64,000 bases of DNA. Origin: Chionoecetes opilio (Eukaryota; Arthropoda; Malacostraca; Decapoda; Majidae). A model generated the notes under the pieces. The model did no database searches, was not told the DNA's origin, and worked only from the letters and a program-made list of their open reading frames with translations. How positions within the stretch are numbered: the first letter of the stretch is position 1; every line of letters starts with the position of its first letter. This document shows positions 55,182-64,000 of the stretch, piece after piece. Location of the stretch: positions 87,001 through 151,000 of the forward strand of contig JACEEZ010006350.1 of the NCBI GenBank assembly GCA_016584305.1, in the 5' to 3' direction. The position numbers were made by a program, and so were the translations under genes.

Positions 55182-55299
55182 TTAACTTGGATAGGAAACA
55201 CAAAAAGGTTTTGTGCAATAGCAACATTTGCAACCACGACAGTATAATTGATAAAAATGACAGTCAATAGTAATAGGATCTGGGTAATGAACCTCAAAT

Positions 55300-55470
55300 C
55301 TGTTTCAAGCATTCCTACGACAACACCCAAATCTCCTTCATCAAGTGGGAGGCTAGCCTTCACCGAGTGTTGACCACAGACAGGCAAAATTCATGACTGA
55401 ATTGACCGGCACCAGCTTTCACCAGGCTATGCTTGAGCTTCTTGAAAATGTGGACCCAAGCGTCCTGAAA
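55300..55470 (-). other. Unidentified coding-like segment
   Basis: Minus strand after CAGTTTTCAG reads AWVHIFKKLKHSLVKAGAGQ and then, in another frame, SLPLDEGDLGVVVGMLETDL. Composition looks like coding sequence, but a frame change is needed and I recognise no family. Could be a host exon or a decayed transposon gene. Confidence 0.25.
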
Positions 55471-55664
55471 ACTGTATATATGTTATTATATATAGGCTTT
55501 TAGAATAGTTGCACATACAACGTATAACTTTAAGTCTTATTGTAATTTTTGTTTAAATAAAAAATTAAATATAGTATAAAATACTGGAGACTCAAGATGA
55601 CCAAGAAACCTAGTCCAATTGTACTTTACTAAACCTTAGAAATGCCTAAGAAACCTAGTAGAGT

Positions 55665-57005
55665 TTTCCCGCTTAGTTACCGATCCCTATAACGAAGACA
55701 GTAACAGAATAAAGAAAGGGGGGTGGGCCAATTTAGTTCTGGAGGTGTTTCGTCACTCCTCTTTTGAAAAGATTTATGTCGTAGGTAGGAAGAAAATTAT
55801 AAGCAAGAAGAGAGTTCCAGAGTTTACCAGTGAAAGGGATAAAAGAATAAAGATACTGATTACCTCTTGCATTAGGAAGATGGACAGAATAGGGATGACA
55901 ATGAGTGGTAAGTCTTGTGCAGTAAGGCAGCGGGAGGGGGGAGGCATGCAGTTAGCCAGTTCAGAAGAGCAGTGAGCATTAAAATAACGGTAGAAGATAA
56001 CAAGAAAAGCAACATTGCGGCGGTGATTTAAAGATTGAAGACAGTCAGTCATAGGAGAGGAGTTGATGAGACGAAAAGCTTCTGACTCAACCCTGTTTAG
56101 GAGAGCAGTCCGAGTGGATCCTCCCCAACATGTGAGACATACTCCGTACATGGGCGGATAAGGCCCCTGTAGAGAGCAACATACTGGGAGGGAGGAAAAA
56201 ATGGACGCAGGTGCCACAGGACTCCTAACTTCTTAGAAGCTGTTTTAGAAAGAATTGAAATGTGAGATTTCCACTTTAGATTTTTAGTAAATGATAGTCC
56301 AAAAATGTTCATTGTAAAAGAGGGAAGGTTGTGGTGTCTGGAAGGCTTTCTCGAGTAGATAGGTGAATAAATTGGGTTTTTGAGGCATTTAACAAAAAAG
56401 ATTCGCTTTGCCCCAATCAGAAATTATAGAAAGATCCTCATGAATGAAATCCTCATGAAAGATCCTCACATCGGGACATCGACGTTGGGCGATCTGTGGC
56501 ATCTCTCCGTGAATCACTTAGTTCTTCTTGAGTTGCACTTCTAATGAATGATGTTGAAAAATGCAGGGTAGAATCATCAGCGTAGGAGTGGATAGGGCTT
56601 TGAGTTAGATTTAGAAGATCATTAAAAAATAATAGAGAGTGGGTGATAGGACAGAACCCTGAGAAACACCACTATTGATAGACTTAGGAGAAGAACAATG
56701 TCCGTCTACAGTAGCTGCAAAAGAACGGTTTGAAAGGAAACTTAAGATGAAGGTACAGACAGAGAGAAGAATAGAAACTGAATGAGGGTAGTTTGGAAAT
56801 TAAAGATTTGTGCCAGACTCTATCAAAAGCTTTTGATATGTCAAGGGCAACAGCAAAAGTTTCACCGAAACCCCTAAAGAAGGATGACCAAGATTCAGTT
56901 AGGGAAGCTAGAAGATCTCCAGTCAGTAGATCGCCCTTTACAGAAACCGTACTGACGATGAGATAGAAGATTGTGAGCAAATATATGCATAAGAATCTTA
57001 TTAAG
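55665..57005 (-). mobile_element. PolyA-family LINE copy, decayed
   Basis: Reverse complement of 10330-11600. On the minus strand it reads ALDISKAFDRVWHKSLISKL (about 56850), then with frameshifts MNIFGLSFTKNLKWKSHI (about 56300) and GLIRPCTEYVSHV (about 56160). Ends at a T3-type terminus at 57008. Confidence 0.8.
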
Positions 57006-57007
57006 CA

Positions 57008-57046
57008 CAGTAAACCCTCTCTAATTTGAACTAATTGGGGGGAGAC
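57008..57046 (+). mobile_element. T3-type left end
   Basis: CAGTAAACCCTCTCTAATTT then GAACTAATTGGGG as in T3. Interrupted by SINE S3; further T3-like AATTAG words follow at 57495-57530. Confidence 0.5.
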
Positions 57047-57484
57047 CTTTTATTTTTATTGTTTTTCCTCTAGAGCTCAAGTGGTTGGCCCTGCACACTC
57101 TGGAGGGTCGTGATGGTTGGCCCTCCACCCATTGGTGGCGCAGGCTGGATTTTTATAGTGACACCTGTGATGCTATAGGTGAAGGTCCGTTTTCTGTGAT
57201 GGTCAACCCTCAGTTTTGGGCTCATGATGCCACCTATTGTCCCTCCGCCACACCTGAAGTCGCAGTCGCAAGAACAGGTATGCATCACGCGGGTTTCTTC
57301 GGCCACTCGACGATGGATTTACAGTTGCTCCTTGGTGGGACTTGAACTCGGGATTTTGTGCTCACCTCCCAGGCTCCTGTCGACCACGTTAAAGTTGGCC
57401 GAAAGAGTTGCCCCCGGCAGGACTTGAACTCGGGACATCAAGCTCATCACTCCAAGACGCTAACCACTCGGCCACCGCCTCCCC
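57047..57484 (-). mobile_element. tRNA-derived SINE (family S3), longest copy
   Basis: Head GGGAGGCGGTGGCCGAGTGG (57483-57464) with A box TGGCCGAGTGG and B box GAGTTCAAGTCC (about 57431). This resembles a type II (Ser/Leu) tRNA. A second partial B-box-like block lies at 57337-57352, suggesting an internal duplication. Confidence 0.8.
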
Positions 57485-57594
57485 ATCGACCTGGGTCGAA
57501 TTAGCCAAAAGTTTGAATTATCCGATGGTTACCTTTAGCCCCCCAACACAATAAGAACTCACTCAAACATGCCAAAACAGCACAGATTGTATTA

Positions 57595-57996
57595 AACTCT
57601 ACCCTCCATTTGCCTGACCTCCTATTGCCAGATTTCGGATTTCCCGGTCATTGCCTGCCCCCGGACATATTTGGCATGGCCGGACAAATGTATGGAATAG
57701 TCCGGGACATTAAGGAAAGTACGGCATTCAAATTTCCCGCGCAGCGAGGTTCCCAGTCGTTAGTTCGGGGATGCCGGCACTTGGGAGGGGTCAGGGCAGG
57801 CGAACACAGCCGCTCGGGGTGAGTATCATCGCCACAGTGCCTCCCGTAGTGCCGCCCAAGGACACAAAACGTACTATAAATCCAGTATATCTTACTGTTT
57901 ACCAGATAAAGTCTGTGAATGGCTACACCTCCCGGACTTTCGCGGTTCCTGGACCAGGCCAACCTCCTAATAGTCCGGAAAATGGAGGGTAGAGTG
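57595..57996. mobile_element. T4-related 402 bp element
   Basis: AACTCTACCCTCCATTT at the left and AAATGGAGGGTAGAGTG at the right, bordered by TA. Shares CCCGGACTTTCGCGGTTCC-type subterminal words with T4. Confidence 0.7.
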
Positions 57997-57997
57997 T

Positions 57998-58440
57998 ACT
58001 TGTAGGGTGAGATAGGGGTTTAACGTACTACTAGTGGAATAATATTCACTAAAAATCAGGTTAAATTATATTATATTGAAAATTATTAGCAGCCAAATAT
58101 ACCCCAGGTACAGAGTTACCTTGGTGATTATTTTGAATCAGGTAAGAAATCGTGGAGGGCCACAATTCACCATTTTCCAGAGGGGTATGATCTGTACAGA
58201 TCACCCCCACCGTGGGGGTGATTTGTACAAGGCATGGGGGTGATCCATACAGCATATCTGTCATAACAAAAATGTGTACTTACACAGTAAAAAAGATTAT
58301 TCCGTAATAAATTGATTCAAGAAGACAGATTTACATACAAAGACTTTTTTACCTTTTAACTAGCAAATAAGCACATATTTATAACTTAAGTTGTTTCCAT
58401 AATCCAAATTATTCCATGTTTCCTTCCATGTCTAATCCCA
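57998..58440. other. No gene recognised
   Basis: Contains three GGGGGTGATC/TGTACAGATCA-type words near 58185-58250. Otherwise AT-rich and featureless. Confidence 0.4.
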
Positions 58441-58990
58441 AAAGACTACAGTGGATTTGCAAGAAACTCACAAAGTCCCACATTTATAATCAGACTGCAA
58501 GACACACCTGTTCTGGCTGTTCTGTGTACCTCATATTGAATTTCTTGAGACATTTATTAAATTTCACAAATCTAGCTAGCCTCTTAGTTTGAGCTCTCAC
58601 AGGTTCACCTAGGACCCCTTTCACCATATGCTTATTAACCTTGGTGACATTTTTAATTTCAGGAAAGTAGAATGTGTCAGAAAAACCTACTTAAGCTCAT
58701 TCTCAGGAAGGAAATATTGTATTCAGAATTGTCCTCAAGATTTAATACTTTACTGACATAATGAGCCTTGCCTCCCACATTCCTGCCTGCCTGCAGTTGT
58801 AGCTCAATAAAAACGAAGTCACCTTCCGCTGGGGCCTTATCCTGGAAAGGTTTGGCTCTGTAAATTCTTCCTCGTCTTCCTCATCAGAGTACTCAGATGA
58901 ATCGTAGAAAAGTAGTTTTTCAGAGTCTGCCTCGTCAGAGCTCTCTTCAACTTCAGTTTAATTCCTTTTGCAATGCTGTATCTTCTTTTT
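58440..58990 (-). pseudogene. Decayed frame, possibly transposon C-terminus
   Basis: Minus strand: an acidic stretch YDSSEYSDEEDEEEFTEPN (about 58895) is followed by GDFVFIELQLQAGRNVGGKA (about 58800) and HYVSKVLNLEDNSEYNISFL, then after a frameshift FPEIKNVTKVNKHMVKGVLG. A D(F/L)V...K..HYV..V...FLR..FP.V pattern occurs in C-termini of some transposon-encoded proteins as I remember them; not verified. Confidence 0.4.
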
Positions 58991-59304
58991 CTTGTCATGC
59001 TTTTAGCTTGAGCTGCAACCTATGGAAGGCACTTAATAGCCTCAAGTGTAATATACACGTCTTCCAGTAAATATAATGTACACACAAACCTCGTTTTCCC
59101 GGACTAATAGGGGGGAGCACTGTTCCGGGAACCGCAAAAGTCCGGGAATCGCAACATTCCAGGAATTAGCCTTTAAACGAGAAAAAAAAAAAAAAAAAAA
59201 AAAAAAAGTCCGATGCCATTACCCACCCCCGGACATTTATCCTACTTTAGTATTTACTGTCCGGCAACTGCCAATATCAACTACCCTGCCGCGTACTTTT
59301 ACAT

Positions 59305-59655
59305 CCGCTGAGCATGCTGTCACCTGGCGGGAGGCAGCAGAAAGTGCTCAATAGTCTCAAGAGACGTTCCTGCACCAGGGGCAGTGGGGGTCAGGGGACT
59401 AACGGAGGCGGAGCAGGTGAACCGTGAGTGTCGTGTGTCCAAATGTAAACAATACGACCACTGAGGATGCTGCCACCTGGCGGGAGGCAGCAGAAAGTGT
59501 TCAATAGTCTCAGAGATGTTCCTGCACCAGGGGCAGTGGGAGTCAGGGGACTGACGGAGGCTGTGCAGGTGAACTGTGAGTGTCGTGTGCCCAATTGTAA
59601 ACAATGCGACCGCTGAGCATGCTGCCACCTGGCGGGAGGCCCGTACACTGACCAG
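59305..59655. repeat. LINE-derived tandem array of T4
   Basis: Two full units and part of a third, about 155 bp each, carrying GAGCATGCTG(T/C)CACCTGG and CCTGCACCAGGGGCAGTG. It shows the uninterrupted array corresponding to 17826-18099 plus 21708-21900. Confidence 0.8.
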
Positions 59656-59840
59656 GGGTGACAGGAGATGCTCGGACCGCTGGACAACTTTGTCAATTTA
59701 CGAACAGAACTCTGCATTTCAACGTTTAAAAATAAAAAAAAATAAAAAAAATAATAAATAAATAAAAAAATAAAAAAAAATGTCTGGAACTCGGACATAT
59801 CCCCGGACCTCGGATTTTGTCCGGCAAATGGAAGTCCGGG

Positions 59841-61989
59841 TGTAATGCATCATCCCTCACATTTTCTGTAGTATATTACTCTCTGGGATGTATGCATTAA
59901 TAACCATTTAGTTATTTACTCTAAACTAAGTGGAGCCTCACTCCAGTGTATAAGTGACACAGATCACTATTAGGATAACGTCATTCAAATTCTTCATAGT
60001 GCCCTATCATTAGTGTCTTATTGCTCTCTCTCACACATTTCTATCCCCCCTTTTCACCCTCCCTTTCTTCCCTCCCATAACGCATGAGTCACGAGGTCTG
60101 ATTGGTGAAACATTAACTTCACGGTTACCGATAAGGGTTAGTCTCAAACTCTTTATTTTTTTCTTGATCCCCGTAGTAGATCGCATAACTCTCTTAGATT
60201 CTTAGAATACGAAAAAAGGAGAGAAATAAGATATGTTTCAAGTATTAGGCCATTCGTTAGTACAGCCAATCGCTAGACATTAAAGTCTTCCAAATATATT
60301 TTTTTTATATCACTACACTATTCCTTTGAAAAACGCATTCGTACGGTCGTTCTGGATTAAATTTAATACCCTCCCCGTTGATTGTATTTATGAATTAAAT
60401 TTTTCTTCATCAAATTAAGAGAATTGTGTTATAGTTACTCCATTCATAGGTATATCTGCTTCCCCAGCTAATAAGAAACATTCGACACTTCTAGTCCTCT
60501 TTGATGAAGACTCTGGTGAGTATTTGAACACTCGTTAATTCCCGCATTTTAGCCGTCCTCAGTCCTCCATGACGAGCCATGCGAAGGCATTCGCTTCTTC
60601 TCCGTCTCCCAGGTAAGGTGTTATCGTTTTTGTCTCCTCTTTTACTTTTTTTCTTGTGAGGTGATATCTTAACCAGTGTTAGTCTCCTCCCCCCCCCCCC
60701 ACCTAACAAAGGATTCGCTTCTTCTCCGTCTCCCAGGCAAGCGTGTGGAAGTTTCAAAGTGGAAACACATATTCCCACATGTTCATATTTGCACAAACTA
60801 TAGTACAGGGGGATCACGAAGTACAGCATAGGTTACCTGCATACTCGTATAGATCTCGTAAACGAAACATAACTAATTGGTAAAATAAGGAGAGTTCAGA
60901 CTCCATCAATTTACCAATAGTAAAACACAAATAGACATTAAGTCTTACAAATATAGCTTATACACAACACAGTTCTATTTGCACACCTTTGTACTCCATT
61001 CTGGAATTAAATTTAAGAGAAACCTGATACATAATAAATTAAATTGCCTTATTAAATATAAAATTGCATATAGCTAAAAAAGACGTTTGTAGTAGGGTAT
61101 CGCCGCTGATACAAGAAAGTAGAACTGTCCAGTTGTGGTCTTGGACACGCTACTTGCCTGATAGTTAACCGCCGTATCTTAATTACCCTTCTGTCCTGCC
61201 TCAGTACCTCCTGCAGCCCAAGGTTGGGCGCCAGCTATTACCCTAATGTCGGCCCTACCCTAAGGTTACCTTCGTGTCATGCTTGCTGGTCCTCTTCACT
61301 TGTTCTCCAAGTCCCCTTTCCACTGGGTGTAGGCGTGCCTTGACACCTGATACCTTCACCTCCCACCCCAGTTTAACTACATGGATTTTCGATTCTCGTA
61401 ATAAAAGACCCATTTGAAAGTTCGTAATGGAAACTTTCCTACCAATATTGCTCGTTTACACCTATCCTTACCACCTTGACTCCTCTATATTTCCATGTCT
61501 AAGTTAGATGATTATTCTGTATAGGGTTAGGGTGTAGGCCTATGAATATAGTCCGTGTGGAAGGTTATGCTCTTCAGTGGCTTTCCTCCACTAAATTAAA
61601 CCATAAATATACATAAGTTTTCAACCATGAATAACCTCGTGTTAAATAAACCAAATAAGTTAAGGTAGGAATTCTTTCTTTCTTGCAAAACCCCAGGTGA
61701 CTATTCTCTGCTGTGGAAATACTTCTCCACGTTTCCGAAAGAGGATCAGACTTAATCGGTATACTAAAAGTATCCCCACGACTACCCTAATCTTTATATA
61801 TTAAATCGTGTTCAAGGGGTAGACCATAGGAATACCCGCTTGGACTGGTGGCAGCATTTCCCTTCTAAATAAAAATAATTTCATCATTATAAGCTATAAC
61901 TAACAAATACTTCTTTCAGTAGAGAATTAATCTGAATTCATTTCATTCCAACTCGCATTGTAACGACGCTTAAAAACACGGGCATCACA
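59841..61989. mobile_element. Probable LTR-type insertion, TSD CGGG
   Basis: Begins TGTAATGC and ends GCATCACA, a TG...CA pair with an inverted 8 bp terminus typical of LTRs. CGGG is duplicated (59837-59840 and 61990-61993) and its removal restores T4. 2,149 bp; no coding domain. Contains a mosaic T2-like part. Confidence 0.55.
60805..61420 (+). mobile_element. Heavily scrambled T2-like sequence
   Basis: Follows T2 in order (ACCTGCATACTCGTA, AACATAACTAATTGGTAAAAT, AAAAAAGACGTTTGTAGTA, GATACAAGAAAGTAG) but with unusually many small indels compared with three clean T2 copies in the window. Confidence 0.5.
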
Positions 61990-62688
61990 CGGGAAATCGA
62001 GGTTTGTGTGTATATTTATATAATGAAAAATCCCCATAATCACACACAGCTATTTATTCTATGTTCTACTGAATGCACACTCACAAGTTCATGTACCTAG
62101 GATGCTTAACAGTAAAAGCTTGTACAGAACCAAGCCTTTTTGTTGTTGTTTTGTTGTTTGTTTGTCTTATGGAGGAGGTCTTTAACTGGGATTTAAATAG
62201 GGGGCGAGCCGTACAGTACGATACACCCCGTACGCTCAGCCCAAGATGCCATAACATTTTTGTATCACATTCATGATGCCGACTGAAACGTCTGGTTGAA
62301 GACCTTAAGGCGGCGTCACACTAGCACTTTTTCCGTCTAGTTTTACGATTCCCGTTTTTTTTTTCTTCGTTCTGTCTAGTTTTTCCATCTGAATCAGTCA
62401 GTCTGAGTCAGACGATCATGATCGTCTTCATATGGAAAGTTGAAGACGACTTTCATAGTCAAATCAAAATCCATAGTGATTACTTAAAAGATATTCGATA
62501 TAATTCAGTAATTTTTTGCAAATTATAATTCAATACATTTGAAAGTATTAAAAATATTCAAGTGACTATCATACATGTAGATACATTTAAAAGCCGGTTC
62601 TATATAACAGCCAACAGTCTCTCGCATGACTCGATTGTTGTGTTTCTTTTTCAAGACACACTCAAAATTTGTTTCTCACTCTTCAAGA

Positions 62689-62820
62689 CTTCAACTTAAG
62701 ATTATAGACGAAATGCTGTGGACACGTAGCTCAGAAGAATTTCTCGTTGAATGCATACGAGGCCACCCTTGTCTCTGGGACCACAGATCAGACTTGTACA
62801 CCAAGGCGGCCTTGATATTC
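62689..62820 (+). pseudogene. MADF-like domain start in the Harbinger element
   Basis: Plus-strand frame reading EFLVECIRGHPCLWDHRSDL then YTK. The V...P.LWD....YK pattern is the start of the MADF (Myb/SANT-like) DNA-binding domain carried by the second protein of PIF/Harbinger elements. It stops at 62821, so only the first helix region remains. Confidence 0.65.
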
Positions 62821-62867
62821 TAGGTCTTATTATATCTAGGTCGATATTAGGTCTACTATTGATAATA

Positions 62868-63360
62868 CAGGTTGAAGTTCCCAAACTCGGCATCCCAAGA
62901 CTCGGCAACACCCAAAACTCGGCTATGGTTCCGGATTTTCCAAAACACGGCAGAACACCCAAAACCCGGCGCGTAGTTGCCGGGTCGGCCGCTGGGTGCC
63001 ACCACACTAGGCCGCTTGGTTTCTCCCGCCGATTTGTTTGTTGTTATTGTTCAGTGGTGTTGTGACTGTAGAGTTGTGTACACTGTTATTTTGTGTACTT
63101 CTACAGGTCTGTTATTGGTATTATGGCTCCCAAACGTCCAGGAACACCTACTGGTGGAAGTGAAAAGAAAAGGAAGAACAATGTGTTAACTATTTCTGAG
63201 AAAATTGACCTTTTGAAGAAGTTGAATAGCGGAACCATTTTTTTCATGTGATTTTCATGGGTTTTTTCCCCTTAATATATCTACGTTCTAAAAGTCGGAA
63301 AATTTCATTACTCGGCTCGGCGCTGGTCCCGAGGTTGCCGAGTTTGGGAACTTCAACCTG
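62868..63360 (+). mobile_element. T1 Tigger-like deletion derivative with transposase N-terminus
   Basis: Complete copy with TA flanks. MAPKRPGTPTGG starts at 63123 and continues LTISEKIDLLKKLN before diverging into AT-rich sequence, again with its own deletion junction. Confidence 0.9.
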
Positions 63361-63559
63361 TACACATAATTAAGTGTATACCAGCGATAGCTTGCCCTGG
63401 CGTTGGAGCCATGTTTGTTTACAGTCGAAGGAACAGCTGACTGGTAGTGCAGGCGAACGATTGTGTGTGTGTGACGGCTTGCAGTCAGAAAATTGTTAGT
63501 TTTTAGAAAGTTGCTGAAAAAAACTAGACGGAAAAAGTGCTAGTGTGACGCCGCCTTTA

Positions 63560-64000
63560 GTCATCAGATATCTTTGAAGTAATGTTGTTTTCACTATTAA
63601 GCATCAACCATCAGAATCAGCACATATTCATAGTCAGAAAACACTATATCAGGAGTGCGATATATTACATAGAGCACCGAAAAAAACAAAAATATTACCC
63701 GAGTGTCCCGTCCTTCGCGATGTAAACAAGCCTGTCCCGCCTAGCCGGTGAGTTCCTTTTTCTTCTTTTAACATCAATGGCAAACTAATTTTTTTCTTCA
63801 ATAGTATAGAAATTATGGCCACTGTATGTTACACCCCCGTGTACGATATATACCATCTCACCCTACTCACCAAAACATGGCTAATACTGAAGTCTTGAAA
63901 TGCAGTACTACTGTACACTGAGCACTCAGGCGTCACTGATAACGTCTTCAGGCAAGGGCTGCATTCAGTAAGGCAATGCGCACGGGTGCATACGGAGGCT
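63560..64000. other. Nothing recognised
   Basis: Contains a CGGTGAGTTCC donor-like site at 63746-63760 after a GC-richer stretch, but no supporting frame. Confidence 0.3.

Larger units (their letters stand above)
59081..62010 (+). mobile_element. T4 Tigger-like element with array and LTR insertion
   Basis: Perfect 13 bp inverted ends CACACAAACCTCG and CGAGGTTTGTGTG with TA flanks (59079-59080, 62011-62012). Contains the LINE-derived tandem array (59305-59655) and, between its last inner sequences, an insertion 59841-61989. Confidence 0.8.
62308..63556 (+). mobile_element. PIF/Harbinger element, TSD TTA, hosting a T1 copy
   Basis: AGGCGGCGTCACACTAGCAC at the left and GTGCTAGTGTGACGCCGCCT at the right are perfect inverted ends (identity continues to CTTTTTCCGTCTAGTTTT). 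TTA occurs at 62305-62307 and 63557-63559. A MADF-like frame and a T1 insertion lie inside. Confidence 0.9.

Noticed and set aside
55300..55470. First TRAPPC11 exon
   Set aside because: The acceptor looks fair, but the encoded sequence does not resemble the TRAPPC11 N-terminus and needs a frame change.

Overview
The window is eukaryotic and almost wholly built of transposable elements. The only host gene I can recognise is TRAPPC11 (foie gras homologue, a trafficking-complex subunit) on the minus strand. Six exons (52278-52447, 50980-51165, 31035-31208, 30665-30895, 24211-24352, 23529-23660) have GT/AG borders and compatible phases and read as one open frame of 345 codons. The 5' exon(s) and all exons after the sixth are not visible, so the gene probably runs off both ends and most of the window is intronic. 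Intron gene structure, (TTAGG)-like relics, and RTE, CR1-like, jockey-like, BEL/Pao and pogo/Tigger families point to an arthropod; a decapod crustacean is my best guess (inference).

Layout. 1-14.8 kb: a BEL/Pao remnant split by a 2.7 kb fold-back element (itself hit by an RTE LINE) and by a SINE, a G-rich minisatellite, then a TTAA-flanked element holding three later insertions. 14.8-17.8 kb: a near full-length but decayed CR1-like LINE. 18.1-21.7 kb: a 3.6 kb DNA transposon with about 140 bp terminal inverted repeats, target duplication, a 5'UTR intron and a recently broken transposase, inserted in a LINE-derived tandem array. 22-31 kb: pogo/Tigger-like elements, SINEs and four TRAPPC11 exons. 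31.2-51 kb: one 19.8 kb intron made of nested elements up to four deep (Tigger-like, LINE, PIF/Harbinger, hAT, a TTAA element and a long inverted-repeat element). 51-64 kb: the two 5'-most exons found, more LINE and SINE copies, a probable LTR insertion and a PIF/Harbinger element with a MADF-like reading frame.

Working logic. Apart from TRAPPC11 nothing looks like a cooperating gene set. The biological story is the insertion history, which can be read from target-site duplications (TA for Tigger-like, 8 bp for hAT, 3 bp for Harbinger, TTAA for two element types, 10-23 bp for LINEs and SINEs). Family names T1-T13 are my own labels for Tigger-like groups defined by terminal sequence: T1 CAGGTTGAAGTTCCC, T2 CAGGGAGGTCCC, T3 CAGTAAAACCTCTCGTATT, T4 CACACAAACCTCGTTTTCCC, T5 CACTAGGGTCC, T6 CAGTCAATCCTCGATTTAAC, T7 CAGTAAACCCTTCATGC, T8 CAGTATCCTCCCGAGTTTC, T9 CACTCAAACCTCGGGTTTC, T10 CCGTATTTGCCGGCGCATAA, T11 ACCGTATTTTACGGCTTATA, T12 ACCGTATATGGCGGCATAC, T13 CAGTTAACCCTCGATAAACC. 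All alignments were made by eye; boundaries without a stated duplication are good to tens of bases only.
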